The translations under genes and the position numbers were made by a program. The notes beneath the pieces are model-generated. The model was not told where the DNA came from, made no database searches, and saw nothing but the letters and a program-made list of their open reading frames with translations. DNA of 64,000 nt from Sulfitobacter sp. EhC04 (GTDB taxonomy: Bacteria > Pseudomonadota > Alphaproteobacteria > Rhodobacterales > Rhodobacteraceae), in NCBI RefSeq assembly GCF_001650875.1, contig NZ_LXYI01000008.1, forward strand, positions 225,489 through 289,488, in the 5' to 3' direction. Shown piece after piece: positions 45,516-54,870 of this stretch (positions within the stretch are counted from its first letter, which is position 1; each line of letters begins with the position of its first letter).

Positions 45516-46289
45516 TCATGCGCGGTATCTTTCTGCGGGCTTGGTGTTGGTGAAGCCGCCCGCCATCGTCATGCGGGCCTGCTCAAAGGCCTCCCAGGCT
45601 GCAACATCGGGGATCGGGGGAATGGTCACGAGCTCTTTCTGGTCGAAGCCGGAAAGGGCCGCATCAACGAGATCGTCGGCTTCCATCGCTGCGGGCATCG
45701 CGCTGATATCGCCACCCATACGCGCATAGAATTCGGTACGGGTCGCTGCTGGAAGAACCGCCTGCACATAGATACCCTGTCCGCCGACTTCCGTGTGCAG
45801 GCTCTGCGACAAGGTCAGCATATAGGATTTCGTCGCGGCATAGATGCCCGGTGCATACTCAGGCAAGAGACCCAGCACTGAACCGATATTGACAATAGAA
45901 CCGCCGCCGCGTTTCACCATGCCATCAACGGCCGCCGCCGCAAGCAGGGTTGGTGCCAGCGTGTTCAGGCGCAGCAGGTTTTCCAGCGCGGCAGGATCGG
46001 AGTTGGCCAGGCCACCGGCGACACCTGCACCGGCATTGTTCACCAGAATATCGACCGGCGGGTCGGCACGCAGCCGCTGTTCTACCGTCCCCAACTGTGC
46101 GGCATCTGTCAGGTCTGCGGTGATCACTTCGATGTTCACACCATGGGTGGAACGGAGCTCTTCGGCGAGTGCGTTCAGCCGGTCGGCGGCGCGGGCAACC
46201 AGGACGAGATCATGTCCACGGGCTGCCAGGCGGCTTGCGTAGATCGAACCGATGCCGCTCGAGGCGCCAGTAATAAGGGCGACAGTCAT
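45516..46289 (-). CDS. Short-chain dehydrogenase/reductase
   Basis: 257 residues from ATG 46289 with AAGGAA upstream. The cofactor loop TGASSGIG is at 7-14, NNAGAG and NIGSVLGL (catalytic serine) follow, and the YxxxK pair lies in GIYAATKSYMLTL. Unlike its neighbour at 44134-44883 all catalytic residues are present. It resembles DltE/YdfG-like SDRs. Expressed after the YciI gene (83-base gap). Substrate unknown. Confidence 0.86.
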   Translation of the reverse strand: MTVALITGASSGIGSIYASRLAARGHDLVLVARAADRLNALAEELRSTHGVNIEVITADLTDAAQLGTVEQRLRADPPVDILVNNAGAGVAGGLANSDPAALENLLRLNTLAPTLLAAAAVDGMVKRGGGSIVNIGSVLGLLPEYAPGIYAATKSYMLTLSQSLHTEVGGQGIYVQAVLPAATRTEFYARMGGDISAMPAAMEADDLVDAALSGFDQKELVTIPPIPDVAAWEAFEQARMTMAGGFTNTKPAERYRA

Positions 46290-46372
46290 TTCTGTTTCCT
46301 TGAAAGATTGCGACGCTTCAAACGCCGGGATTGGTTTGGCAAGCGCTGCACGGCGCACAGGTGTGTTTAGTG

Positions 46373-46669
46373 TCAGTCGCGCGCCTTCAGATGTCGCATC
46401 AGATGATGCTCATAATGCCCTGCGCCGTTCATCACGACCGGGTCTTGCGCGGTGATAACCGCAATGTCTTGATCATCAGCAATCCGGAAGAGCGAGACAC
46501 CGTAGCCGCCTGCAGGATCCATGACGGGTCCATGCGCCACGACCGTGCCCTTTTCGAGAAGATCGTCGAGAAAGGCACCATGTTGCCCCATCCAAACTTT
46601 CTCATCCGCGCTCATCGTCGCCAAAAAGTCCGCACGCGGCGGGATGTATTTACACAGATAGTATTTCAT
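46373..46669 (-). CDS. YciI-family protein
   Basis: 98 residues from ATG 46669 with GGAGAGA upstream. YciI features are MKYYLCKYIPPRADF at the start, the H30-containing WMGQHGAFLDDLLEKGTVVA and GPVMDPAGGYGVSLFRIAD. The family has a ferredoxin-like fold and a possible His-Asp active site related to muconolactone isomerase and chlorite-dismutase-like folds; most have no known reaction. It is divergent from the HxlR gene and cotranscribed with the SDR downstream. Confidence 0.83.
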   Translation of the reverse strand: MKYYLCKYIPPRADFLATMSADEKVWMGQHGAFLDDLLEKGTVVAHGPVMDPAGGYGVSLFRIADDQDIAVITAQDPVVMNGAGHYEHHLMRHLKARD

Positions 46670-46741
46670 CTTTGTCTCTCCGGAGTTCGGGGAAGTGCAT
46701 CCCCCTGTTGATGACATTCGACTACTTTTGCCGCGCGATTT

Positions 46742-46784
46742 TTGTGGACCGGCGACGATGAACGATATACTATCATTTTGATAG
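46742..46784 (+). promoter_or_regulatory. Candidate promoter with overlapping palindromic operator
   Basis: TTGTGG (46742-46747), 18 bases, then TATACT (46766-46771) could be the promoter for the HxlR gene. The perfect palindrome CTATCATTTTGATAG (46770-46784) overlaps the -10 box and start point, where a repressor would block transcription. It lies between the divergent YciI and HxlR starts. Confidence 0.5.
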
Positions 46785-46810
46785 CTTGTCAGTGCCAAAA
46801 TGAAATTTAC

Positions 46811-47287
46811 ATGAAAAATGTTTCGACCCTCCCCTGTCTCATCGCGCGAAGCCTCGCGCTCTTTGGGGATTCGTGGAGCATGCTCATCATGCGCGATGCG
46901 CATGCGGGCCTCACCCGTTTCGAAGAGTTCAGAAAAAGTCTGGGCATCGCTCCGACGATGCTGTCGAACCGACTGGCCACCCTGACCGAAGAAGGGTTGC
47001 TTGAGAAACGGCGCTATTCCAAACGCCCCTGCCGCGACGAATATCTGTTAACGCCGGAGGGCCTCGATCTTCTGCCCGTTTTGCTGGCGCTTGCGGTTTG
47101 GGGTAGAAAACACCGGGGCGGGGGAGAATTCGCCCGTTTCTACGATGTCGAAGCAGAAACAGAAATTGATCTGGTTTCGATAGATAGAGCCACCGGTGCA
47201 CCGATCGGGACGCGACCGCTTCGCCTCGCCAGGCCATCTGCACCCCTGGGCGAAAGCGACAACGACGGCGTCCGGCCTATAACCTGA
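46811..47287 (+). CDS. HxlR-family transcriptional regulator
   Basis: 158 residues from ATG 46811. CLIARSLALFGDSWSMLIMR, FRKSLGIAPTMLSNRLATLT and YLLTPEGLDLLPVLLALAVW are the HxlR winged-helix hallmarks, with C9 as the common redox-type N-terminal cysteine. The last 45 residues form a small domain (DLVSIDRATGAPIGTRPL) seen in longer members. It is divergent from YciI-SDR with a 15-base palindrome between, so it is the likely local repressor. Confidence 0.88.
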   Translation: MKNVSTLPCLIARSLALFGDSWSMLIMRDAHAGLTRFEEFRKSLGIAPTMLSNRLATLTEEGLLEKRRYSKRPCRDEYLLTPEGLDLLPVLLALAVWGRKHRGGGEFARFYDVEAETEIDLVSIDRATGAPIGTRPLRLARPSAPLGESDNDGVRPIT

Positions 47288-47944
47288 GGCAATTGACATC
47301 GCCAATGTCCCATGAGCGCACAGCGCAGCAGGGAATGGGCTTATCAAGTTTTAGGCGGGGCAATTTGGCTGACATCTCGCGGCCCGAGGGCGCGCATTCG
47401 TCCAGCCACCCGCGATGGACCTTCCTGCGACGTGACCCGGCTGTTTGCACCGCAACCGCACAACGCGATTGGGGGCGAGGCGAACTGGACGCGCCGTGTT
47501 TCAGGGCAATATATGGTTCTGAATTAACACTGAAAGTCAGTTGGAACTTGGACCCAAGGCCATCGGACAAGGTCACGACTCACTGGTGGGACCCAAACTT
47601 TGACTTCAAAGAAGCAAAGCAAATCTTTCGCGATTGTCGGGGCCAGAGATCAAATCGGCGCGGCGACTGCGCAGAAGTGACCTATCTGTTCAGCCCTCAT
47701 GAAAGACGACGGGCGGTCAATCTTTAAGACGGCCCATCACGACCAAGCGGTTCACGACCCCCTCGCCGCCTCTGCCCGCTACAAATGTTGCTTCGGGCAG
47801 AGAAACCCTGTTCACATGGAGACAGGGAAAGTCATAAGACAGACGTTGCGCGTTTACCTGGAAGCAACTCTTGCCACCTGACGTTTAACGCTCCAGTCCG
47901 CCGGGCGCGGCCGCGGTTACCTTGGACCGACAGACAGCGCGCCT
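47288..47944. other. Gene-free junction between accessory and conserved DNA
   Basis: About 660 bases. To the left all genes are catabolic and often decayed; to the right the order is that of core Rhodobacteraceae DNA. A 144-codon plus-strand frame (47293-47727) has no recognisable domain and no good ribosome site, so it is not called. No integrase, tRNA or direct repeat that would mark an island edge is visible. Confidence 0.5.
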
Positions 47945-49219
47945 TCAGCCGCCCTTGCGCAGGCAGACGATATAGAATCCGTCCATCCCGCCCCGGTCCG
48001 CCCAGAAATCCGGGCGCAACCGCAGACCGCCCTCTGACGTGACCCAACCCGCTTCGACCCCCGGCACCATCAATGCGTCACGATCAACAGCCATGTCGGT
48101 GTGCCGTTCCAGCGCCTCGTCCACCTGCACCTCCCCCTCGTCGGGCAAGAGGCTGCAAGTGCAGAACACCAACCGACCACCGGGTTTCAGCAGGGACCAG
48201 GCGTGGTCCAGCAACTCCGCCTGCAATTCGATCAGATCGCCGAATTCCGATCCGTCCTTGGCATAGGGCAGATCCGGGTGCCGCCGCAGGGTGCCCGTGG
48301 CGGAACAGGGCGCATCCAGCAGGATCGCATCATATGCACCGGTCACCGCGCGGGCGTCCTGGGTCACCAGCCTGGCCTGCAAGCCTGTCCGCGCAAGGTT
48401 TTCGCCCACCCGCACCATACGGGCGGCAGAGGTATCGACGGCGGTGACATCGGCCCCGGCTGCGGCCAGTTGCATGGTCTTGCCGCCGGGGGCCGCGCAG
48501 AGGTCCAGCAACTGTTCGCCCGCATTGGGCGCAAGGATGCGGACCGGCAGCGCGGCGGCAGCGTCCTGTACCCACCAGTCGCCTGCCGCAAACCCCGGCA
48601 TGTTGGAAACCTGACCCGCATCCATCACGCGCACCGACCCCGTGGGCAGCAGCACCCCGCCGGTCGCCTCTGCCAGCATCTGCGGATCACCCTTGGCCGT
48701 CAGGTCGAGCGGAGCACCGGCAAAATGCGATACCTCCATCGCGGCAATTGCATCCGCGCCCCAGGCCTCGGTCAGCGGGCCGCGCAGCCATTTCGGCAGG
48801 CGTGGCGCACGCAGCGCGCCCCAGGCTTCCGGCCCTTCGGCGGCGATCTTGCGCAGGACGGCGTTGGTCAACCCCTTGAGGTGGCTCAATGTCCGGTGCT
48901 GCGAGACGAGATTCACCATGGCGTTCACCACACCATGCGCCGCGCCGCCCTGGCACAGTTCGACCGTGCCAACCCGCAGCACATTGCGCACCGTGAGCGG
49001 CGGAGATTTCTTGACGTGTTTTTGCAGCAGCCGGTCGGCGCGTTCCAAGCCCCGCAGGGTTTCCTGGGCCAGCCGCTGCGCGCGGGCGCGGTCGTCGGGC
49101 GGCAGTTTGTCCAGCGCACCGCCCGCCAGCAATTCAGACATCAGGCGCGGTTCCTCCCCCAGGATCTGGTCCAGAAGATATACGGCGCTTCTGCGTGCCT
49201 GTACGCCTGTGTCTGCCAT
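47945..49219 (-). CDS. rsmB: 16S rRNA (cytosine-967-C5)-methyltransferase RsmB-like
   Basis: 424 residues. The N-terminal NusB-like RNA-binding domain covers 1-130 (RRSAVYLLDQILGEE, GAAHGVVNAMVNLV). The SAM domain has CAAPGGKT (241-248), VDTSAARM, and the two cysteines of m5C enzymes: C305 in DAPCSATG and C355 in FCTCSLLPDEGE, the latter the attacking residue. It methylates 16S rRNA. Start chosen at 49219 because the protein then has the family length; the longer upstream frame covers the divergent gene's promoter. Confidence 0.9.
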   Translation of the reverse strand: MADTGVQARRSAVYLLDQILGEEPRLMSELLAGGALDKLPPDDRARAQRLAQETLRGLERADRLLQKHVKKSPPLTVRNVLRVGTVELCQGGAAHGVVNAMVNLVSQHRTLSHLKGLTNAVLRKIAAEGPEAWGALRAPRLPKWLRGPLTEAWGADAIAAMEVSHFAGAPLDLTAKGDPQMLAEATGGVLLPTGSVRVMDAGQVSNMPGFAAGDWWVQDAAAALPVRILAPNAGEQLLDLCAAPGGKTMQLAAAGADVTAVDTSAARMVRVGENLARTGLQARLVTQDARAVTGAYDAILLDAPCSATGTLRRHPDLPYAKDGSEFGDLIELQAELLDHAWSLLKPGGRLVFCTCSLLPDEGEVQVDEALERHTDMAVDRDALMVPGVEAGWVTSEGGLRLRPDFWADRGGMDGFYIVCLRKGG

Positions 49220-49305
49220 GCCATTGCCTTTTCTGGTCGGGGGCCGGGGTTGCCGTGCCCATGAGGCGGCGTATATCAAAGGCGGCAGCCGCTCAAGAGG
49301 ATGAC

Positions 49306-49587
49306 ATGACAGAGCCCGTCGACATGCGGAACCCGACACCGGCCCCAAAGCCGATCCCGGATACGCCGAACGATCCGACCCCGACGCCGGGGCCCGATCT
49401 CCCGCCGCAGCCGAATCCGGCCCCAAAGCCCATTCCCCCCGCCGCCCAGCGCGCGCTGGACGAGGCCGAAGCGCGCCGGAAGGCCGCCGCAGCGCTGGAC
49501 CTGCCCCCCGAACTGGGCGGCAGAGACGGACCCGAGCCGATCAGATACGGCGATTGGGAGAAAAAAGGAATCGCGGTCGATTTTTGA
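49306..49587 (+). CDS. DUF1674/SDHAF4-like protein with proline-rich N-terminus
   Basis: 93 residues. The C-terminal ELGGRDGPEPIRYGDWEKKG then IAVDF is the SDHAF4/DUF1674 signature. Eukaryotic SDHAF4 binds flavinylated SdhA before complex II assembly; bacterial homologues are assumed to act likewise. Residues 8-45 are a low-complexity proline run (repeats of PNPAPKPIP). GAGG precedes the ATG. Divergent from rsmB by 86 bases. Confidence 0.85.
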   Translation: MTEPVDMRNPTPAPKPIPDTPNDPTPTPGPDLPPQPNPAPKPIPPAAQRALDEAEARRKAAAALDLPPELGGRDGPEPIRYGDWEKKGIAVDF

Positions 49588-49603
49588 GGCCTGACCCCGG
49601 ATC

Positions 49604-49960
49604 TTAACGGAGGCTGAAGTCCGCTGATTGCCCGGCACCACGGTCAGAGGTGATGCGGACACTCGATCCATTTACCTTCACTTCCTGGCAATTGTAGCCA
49701 AGGTCATCGCCACCCCATTCGAGGCTGCGGCACAGATATTCGCCCTTCCACTGCCATTGCCCGGTCACAGCCCAGGCCGCGCCCTTGCCAGCGATCTGGC
49801 CGTCTGGAAGCACCTGTATCTTGACCAGCGGCCGAGTCAGGGTCTTGCCACCCACAAGCGCGATGAAATCGCTGCGTGTGGTGACTTTCTGGAAATCGGC
49901 AAATGCAGGGGCGGCCATTGTGACAAGGGCCGCGGTCAACGCGAATGAAAGGGGTCTCAT
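49604..49960 (-). CDS. Small exported protein of unknown function
   Basis: 118 residues. A clear Sec signal peptide (MRPLSFALTAALVTMAAPAFA, cut before DF). The mature part has two cysteines (YLCRSLEWGGDDLGYNCQEV) that may form a disulfide, and the ending VRITSDRGAGQSADFSLR. It resembles small periplasmic proteins common beside dapB in Rhodobacteraceae, sometimes misnamed dihydrodipicolinate reductase because of that position. No enzymatic motif is visible. It lies 94 bases after dapB on the same strand. Confidence 0.75.
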   Translation of the reverse strand: MRPLSFALTAALVTMAAPAFADFQKVTTRSDFIALVGGKTLTRPLVKIQVLPDGQIAGKGAAWAVTGQWQWKGEYLCRSLEWGGDDLGYNCQEVKVNGSSVRITSDRGAGQSADFSLR

Positions 49961-50054
49961 ATGTACTCTCCTTTTGGCATGATCTGGTGCAATCACGCCG
50001 AAAGGACAGGGGAAGTTTCACCCTCGGAGAATTGACGCGCAAAAAACCACCGGT

Positions 50055-50876
50055 TCAGCGCCCGTCGTTCAGGCCCAGAACATCCAGCATGTCATACTGC
50101 CCCGGTGCCTTTCCAAGGCCCCAAACTGCTGCCTTGAGCGCGCCGCGCGCAAAAACAGAGCGGTCCGATGCCACATGACGCAGGATGATGCGCTCGCCTT
50201 CGGCGGCAAACATCACGTCATGTTCGCCCACGATGTCACCGCCCCGGATGGCGGCAAAACCGATGTCACCGCGCTGACGCGCGCCAGTAATGCCGTCGCG
50301 CCCCCTGTCAGAGACCTCGGCCAGCTTCACGCCGCGCCCCTCTGCGGCGGCTTCGCCCAACATCAGGGCCGTGCCGGAGGGCGCATCGACCTTTCTGTTG
50401 TGATGCGCCTCGACGATTTCGATGTCGTAATCCGCGTCCAGCGCTGCGGCGACGCGTTTGGTCAGTTGCGTCAACAGGTTGACGCCAAGGCTCATGTTGC
50501 CCGCCCGGATGATCACCGTCTTTTCCGCCGCCGGTGCAAGCTGCGCGATTTCGGTGTCGGTCATGCCGGTGGTGCCGATCACGTGCACAACGCCCGACGC
50601 CGCAGCAAGGGCCGAAAAGGCAACCGTCGCGGCGGGCGCGGTAAAGTCTATCACCACATCGGCGGCGGAAATCGCGTCTTGGGCGTCATCGCTGACCGTC
50701 ACGCCAATGGCAGCGCCCCCCATGGCCATGCCGATGTCCTGTCCGACCCAGGGGTGACCAGACCGTTCGACCGCGCCTGCGAGCACCAGTTGCTCTGACG
50801 CCTGCACCTGCGTGATCAACATTTGCCCCATGCGCCCGGAAGCGCCGGTAATTGTGACACCGGGAAGTTTTGCCAT
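50055..50876 (-). CDS. dapB: 4-hydroxy-tetrahydrodipicolinate reductase
   Basis: 273 residues. The NAD(P)-binding [10 protein letters not shown] begins at about 10, [13 protein letters not shown] at about 85, and the signature [16 protein letters not shown] holds the catalytic histidine and lysine. It reduces hydroxy-tetrahydrodipicolinate in lysine and diaminopimelate synthesis. Divergent from rbfA by 81 bases. Confidence 0.95.
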   Translation of the reverse strand: MAKLPGVTITGASGRMGQMLITQVQASEQLVLAGAVERSGHPWVGQDIGMAMGGAAIGVTVSDDAQDAISAADVVIDFTAPAATVAFSALAAASGVVHVIGTTGMTDTEIAQLAPAAEKTVIIRAGNMSLGVNLLTQLTKRVAAALDADYDIEIVEAHHNRKVDAPSGTALMLGEAAAEGRGVKLAEVSDRGRDGITGARQRGDIGFAAIRGGDIVGEHDVMFAAEGERIILRHVASDRSVFARGALKAAVWGLGKAPGQYDMLDVLGLNDGR

Positions 50877-50957
50877 GATCTGCGCTCCTTTGCTCAGGCC
50901 CGTTTAGCTTGCATTCGCCGCCTTGGCAAAAGCCTTGCAAAGTCTTAGATGGAGGTC

Positions 50958-51377
50958 ATGTCCAGAAACAAGAGTCACGAGGGCGCAGGCCCGTCACAAC
51001 GCCAATTGCGGGTCGGCGAAACCATCCGCCGGGCGCTGTCCGAGGTGTTGGCGCGTGGCGACGTGCATGACACCGATCTCAACCGCATGTCAGTCACCGT
51101 GGGCGAGGTCAGAACCTCTCCCGATCTGAAGATTGCCACAGCCTATGTGCTGCCTCTGGGCGGCGAAGGTCAGGACGAGCTGATCAAGCTGCTGGCCCGC
51201 AACAAGGGCGAGCTGCGCAGGCAGGTGGCCAGGAAGCTGACGCTGAAGTTCGCCCCCGAACTGCGGTTTCGTCTGGACGAGACCTTTGACCAGATGGACG
51301 AAACCCGCCGCATGCTGAATCAGGAAGCGGTGCGCCGTGACGCCGATGCGCCCACCGGGCCGGACAGCGACGGATGA
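50958..51377 (+). CDS. rbfA: Ribosome-binding factor A
   Basis: 139 residues from ATG 50958, since the protein then begins like other alphaproteobacterial RbfA (MSRNKSHEG then [11 protein letters not shown]); an ATG three codons earlier is possible. The KH-type domain follows ([20 protein letters not shown] then [22 protein letters not shown]). It helps mature the 16S rRNA 5' region. Its ATGA overlaps the start of the next gene, so they are coupled. Confidence 0.92.
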   Translation: MSRNKSHEGAGPSQRQLRVGETIRRALSEVLARGDVHDTDLNRMSVTVGEVRTSPDLKIATAYVLPLGGEGQDELIKLLARNKGELRRQVARKLTLKFAPELRFRLDETFDQMDETRRMLNQEAVRRDADAPTGPDSDG

Positions 51378-52108
51378 GACTGCTGCTGTGGCTCTGCCTG
51401 ATGGTTGTGGCAGGCACTGCACAGGCAACGGATTGTCGCAAGGAAAGCTATGGCGGAAATAAATTCTCCATCTGCGACGTTGACCTGACGAAAGAGCGGC
51501 TGGAGCTGTTCCTGACAGACGAGACCGGCAGCATCTACGGGCATTTCGGAAATGTGGAAAAGGCGCTTGCGGCCAGGGGGCTTCACCTTGGCTTTGCGAT
51601 GAATGCGGGGATGTATCACGAGAACCGCGCGCCGGTTGGCTATTATCTGGAGAATGGCCATCAGGTGCAGGACGTGATCAGCACCGATGGCCCCGGCAAT
51701 TTCGGCCTGCTGCCCAACGGGATCTTCTGCATCCGCGAGGGCCGCGCCGATGTCATGGAAACCACCGCCTTTCTCAAGGCAAAGCCCGCCTGCCGCTCTG
51801 CCACGCAATCGGGGCCGATGCTGGTCATCGACGGCAAGCTGCATCCGCGATTCCTGAAGGCCAGCACGTCGCGTTACATCCGCAACGGCGTCGGCACCTC
51901 GGCCGATGGCACGCGGGCGGTCTTTGTCATATCGGACAATACGGTCACATTTCACGCGTTCGGCACGTTCTTTCGCGACCGTCTGGGCCTGCCGAATGCG
52001 CTTTACTTCGATGGCAACGTCTCGCGGCTGCGCGCGCCCGGTCTGGGCCGCGATGATGTGGGGTTCACTGCCATCGGGCCAATCGTCGGTGTGGTCGAAC
52101 CCAACTGA
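51374..52108 (+). CDS. Exported phosphodiester glycosidase-like protein (DUF2233/NAGPA)
   Basis: 244 residues. A signal peptide covers 1-18 ([18 protein letters not shown]). [20 protein letters not shown] and [13 protein letters not shown], then [15 protein letters not shown] and YFDGNVSRL are NAGPA-domain landmarks. Characterised relatives remove a terminal sugar from a phosphodiester; the bacterial target is unknown. Four cysteines may form disulfides in the periplasm. Coupled to rbfA by a four-base overlap and followed by truB. Confidence 0.85.
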   Translation: MRLLLWLCLMVVAGTAQATDCRKESYGGNKFSICDVDLTKERLELFLTDETGSIYGHFGNVEKALAARGLHLGFAMNAGMYHENRAPVGYYLENGHQVQDVISTDGPGNFGLLPNGIFCIREGRADVMETTAFLKAKPACRSATQSGPMLVIDGKLHPRFLKASTSRYIRNGVGTSADGTRAVFVISDNTVTFHAFGTFFRDRLGLPNALYFDGNVSRLRAPGLGRDDVGFTAIGPIVGVVEPN

Positions 52109-52210
52109 TCGCCTGCGGGAGACGGTGCCGTTGTTCCAAAATGCAGATATCTGCTGGGCAGCGGGGGCGGCTGTCTGTATAGGCTCCCACGCGAAACAGA
52201 CAGGTGAGAC

Positions 52211-53134
52211 ATGGCGCGCAAACGCAAGGGCAGAGATATTTCCGGCTGGTTGGTCGTGGACAAACCGGCAGGTCCCACATCGACCGCCGTTGTGAACAAG
52301 GTCCGCTGGGCGCTGGACGCAAAGAAGGCCGGTCACGCCGGAACGCTGGACCCTGAGGCGACAGGCGTGCTGGCGATTGCGCTGGGCGAGGCGACCAAGA
52401 CGGTTCCCTACATCACCGACGCGCTCAAGGCCTATGAATTCACCATCCGGCTGGGCATCGCCACAAACACGGATGACGCCGAGGGTGAAGTGCTGGGCAC
52501 ATCCGAGCTGCGCCCCGATGACGACGCGATCAAGGCAGCGCTGGCGGATTTTGTCGGCGACATCCAGCAGGTGCCGCCGCAGTTTTCCGCCGTCAAGATC
52601 GACGGCCAGCGGGCCTACAAGCGGGCACGGGACGGCGAAGAGATGGAACTGGCCGCGCGGCCCCTTTTTGTCGAAAGCCTGTTGCTGACCGACCGGCCCG
52701 ACACCGACCATGTCACGCTTGAGATGGTCTGTGGCAAAGGCGGGTATGTGCGGTCGATTGCCCGTGATCTGGGACAGAAACTGGGCTGTCTTGGCCATGT
52801 CCGCGACCTGCGTCGGGTCTGGTCCGGGCCGTTTGACGCGGCGGACGGCCTGACGCTGGACCAGATCACCGAAATGGCGCGCACGCCGGAACTGGATGCG
52901 CATCTGCAACCGCTTGAGGTCGGGCTGGACGACCTGCCCGAGGTCAAGGCCACCGCCGAGGGGGCCACCCGGCTGCGCAACGGCAACCCCGGCATGGTGA
53001 TCGCATCCGGCGTCGAATACGGCGATGAATGCTGGGCCTCCTTCGAGGGACAGGCCGTTGCCGTGGGCCGGTTCAAGGCGGGCGAGCTGCACCCCTCGCG
53101 GGTGTTTAACCTGTCGCAGGACGGCGATTCGTAA
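52211..53134 (+). CDS. truB: tRNA pseudouridine-55 synthase TruB
   Basis: 307 residues. [15 protein letters not shown] at 18-32 and the catalytic aspartate D47 in [14 protein letters not shown] are TruB signatures; [15 protein letters not shown] and [11 protein letters not shown] follow, with a PUA-like C-terminus. It makes pseudouridine 55 in the T-loop of tRNAs. Standard neighbour of rbfA and rpsO in alphaproteobacteria. Confidence 0.95.
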   Translation: MARKRKGRDISGWLVVDKPAGPTSTAVVNKVRWALDAKKAGHAGTLDPEATGVLAIALGEATKTVPYITDALKAYEFTIRLGIATNTDDAEGEVLGTSELRPDDDAIKAALADFVGDIQQVPPQFSAVKIDGQRAYKRARDGEEMELAARPLFVESLLLTDRPDTDHVTLEMVCGKGGYVRSIARDLGQKLGCLGHVRDLRRVWSGPFDAADGLTLDQITEMARTPELDAHLQPLEVGLDDLPEVKATAEGATRLRNGNPGMVIASGVEYGDECWASFEGQAVAVGRFKAGELHPSRVFNLSQDGDS

Positions 53135-53141
53135 GGCAGGC

Positions 53142-53675
53142 ATGATCACCCGCAGCCATACCAAGGGCGACGCGCCCTCCACAGCGGTCTATTCCAGTTG
53201 CGGGGCTTACCGTTACAGCCTGACGCGGGTCTGGGATGCAGCCGCGTTGAAGGTGATGTTCGTAATGCTGAACCCCTCCACCGCAACGGAGGTGCAGAAC
53301 GATCCGACAGTGGAGCGCTGCGAACGGCGCGCACGGCACCTTGGATACGGCGGATTTCGGGTGACGAATATCTTTGCCTGGCGCGCCACCGATCCGCGCG
53401 ACATGCGGGCGGCGGATGATCCGGTAGGGCCGGAAAACGATTCGGTGCTGGCCGAAGGGATGGATTGGGCCGATCACGTCATCGCGGCCTGGGGTGTTCA
53501 CGGCGCGCATCTGGACCGGGGGCCGCAGGTGGCAAGGATGCTGATGGCCGGTGCCGCGCCCCTGTTCCATCTGGGCTTGTCCAAGGCCGGGCATCCGCGC
53601 CATCCGCTGTACCTGCCCTATGCGCAACAGCCTGAAGAGTGGGTTCGGGACGCCGCCGCAATAACCCCGCATTAA
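53142..53675 (+). CDS. DUF1643 family protein
   Basis: 177 residues from ATG 53142, seven bases after truB. DUF1643 features: YRYSLTRVWDAAALKVMFVM at the start, LNPSTATEVQNDPTVERCER with the conserved NPSTA and DPT, NIFAWRATDP, and GHPRHPLYLPY near the end. The family occurs in many bacteria and phages, with no established reaction. No signal peptide. Confidence 0.85.
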   Translation: MITRSHTKGDAPSTAVYSSCGAYRYSLTRVWDAAALKVMFVMLNPSTATEVQNDPTVERCERRARHLGYGGFRVTNIFAWRATDPRDMRAADDPVGPENDSVLAEGMDWADHVIAAWGVHGAHLDRGPQVARMLMAGAAPLFHLGLSKAGHPRHPLYLPYAQQPEEWVRDAAAITPH

Positions 53676-53775
53676 CCAGTCTTCCGGTTTGGTTTTGACC
53701 CATTGGCGGTTTTTCTGGAAGATGCCCGAGGGGTGGTGCGCGTTGCGCCATGCCTTGATTTGATGGTGTGCGCCG

Positions 53776-54693
53776 ATGATGTTTCTTGCCGGGTTGATGG
53801 GTTTGATGGCGGTCAGCGCCGTTGTCTATGTGGACATCGCTGCGCAGGAGCCCGAGGCGGAGGGTGATATCCTGTCCGGCAGCGATGGTGATGACATGCT
53901 GACTGGCAGCGACGGCAACGACCAGATTGGCGGATACGGTGGCGACGACGTCGTCGACGGCGGCGCGGGCAATGACGACATCCACGGCGCGGCAGGAAAC
54001 GACAGCCTGCAGGGGGGCATGGGCGATGACACCCTGCACGGCGAAGACGGGGATGACGACCTGTTCGGCGGCGACGAAGATGACCAGTTGGCCGGGCACA
54101 ATGACGATGACGTGATCCACGGCAATGCGGGCAATGACAGCCTGCAAGGCTCTGCCGGGGATGACCTGTTGTATGGCGGGGCGGGCGACGATGCGCTGAT
54201 GGGCGGGCTCGACGACGACGCCCTGCATGGCGGGGCGGGCAGTGATACCCTGTTCGGGGGCTGGGGCGATGACACGCTGTCGGGCATTGTGGACGACACG
54301 CTGGCACCGGGGATCAGCGACAGCGATGTGGGTGATTATCTGAACGGTGGTGGCGGCGACGACCTGATCATCGCCGGTCAGGGCGATATCGTCACTGCCG
54401 GGGACGGGGCGGACCAGATCGTGCTGGGCGACTGGATCGGAACGGGTGGCCCGGCCGAGATGATGGATTTCGAACCGCAGGAGGATTCTCTGCTGTTTGT
54501 CTGGGACGACAGCAACGAAGGCGCAGAAGAACCGCAGATATCCGTGATCCAGAACCCGGAGGACGATAGCCAGCTTCAGATCGTCATGGGCAGTCAGGTG
54601 ATGGCGACCTTGCACGGCAACAGCCTGCTTGAGGCTGCCGATATCTCGCTGATCCCGCTCAGCACGGCACAGGGGCTGGGGTTCCTTGGTTAG
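53776..54693 (+). CDS. Membrane-anchored RTX-type calcium-binding repeat protein
   Basis: 305 residues. An uncleaved-looking N-terminal hydrophobic helix (MMFLAGLMGLMAVSAVVYV) is followed by about 15 RTX nonapeptides from residue 33 to 170 (GGAGNDDIH, GGMGDDTLH, GGAGDDALM). These bind calcium and fold into a beta-roll outside the cytoplasm. Residues 180-305 form a non-repeat domain with more GGGGDD-type turns. It is much shorter than RTX toxins and lacks an obvious catalytic domain. Function unknown; perhaps surface or periplasmic structure. Confidence 0.83.
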   Translation: MMFLAGLMGLMAVSAVVYVDIAAQEPEAEGDILSGSDGDDMLTGSDGNDQIGGYGGDDVVDGGAGNDDIHGAAGNDSLQGGMGDDTLHGEDGDDDLFGGDEDDQLAGHNDDDVIHGNAGNDSLQGSAGDDLLYGGAGDDALMGGLDDDALHGGAGSDTLFGGWGDDTLSGIVDDTLAPGISDSDVGDYLNGGGGDDLIIAGQGDIVTAGDGADQIVLGDWIGTGGPAEMMDFEPQEDSLLFVWDDSNEGAEEPQISVIQNPEDDSQLQIVMGSQVMATLHGNSLLEAADISLIPLSTAQGLGFLG

Positions 54694-54731
54694 CGGCGAA
54701 GATACGCAATCACCAGCCCGCGAATAACCCT

Positions 54732-54760
54732 TTGCCAAAGCCTGGGGATTTTCATATACG
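54732..54760 (+). promoter_or_regulatory. Candidate sigma-70 promoter of rpsO
   Basis: TTGCCA (54732-54737), a 17-base spacer, then TATACG (54755-54760), about 110 bases before the rpsO start and just after the RTX gene. Spacing is ideal; the -10 deviates at two bases. Confidence 0.5.
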
Positions 54761-54870
54761 CCCCCATCGGCCTCGAATCTGATTCAGGGTCGATTTCTCC
54801 ATGGGCCTGTGCTGGACGACATCCCGGCCTGCGCCATTCCGATTAACCCTTTCTCAAGAAGGAGACCCCG

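Noticed and set aside
47293..47727. 144-codon rightward frame after the HxlR gene
   Set aside because: No convincing ribosome site, no recognisable domain and atypical composition; left as intergenic.
51320..53182. 620-codon leftward open frame opposite rbfA, the NAGPA-like gene and truB
   Set aside because: It spans three well-supported rightward genes and is a high-GC codon-bias artefact.
53479..54738. Leftward open frame opposite the RTX gene, with its own periodic repeats
   Set aside because: The repeats mirror the RTX nonapeptides on the coding strand.
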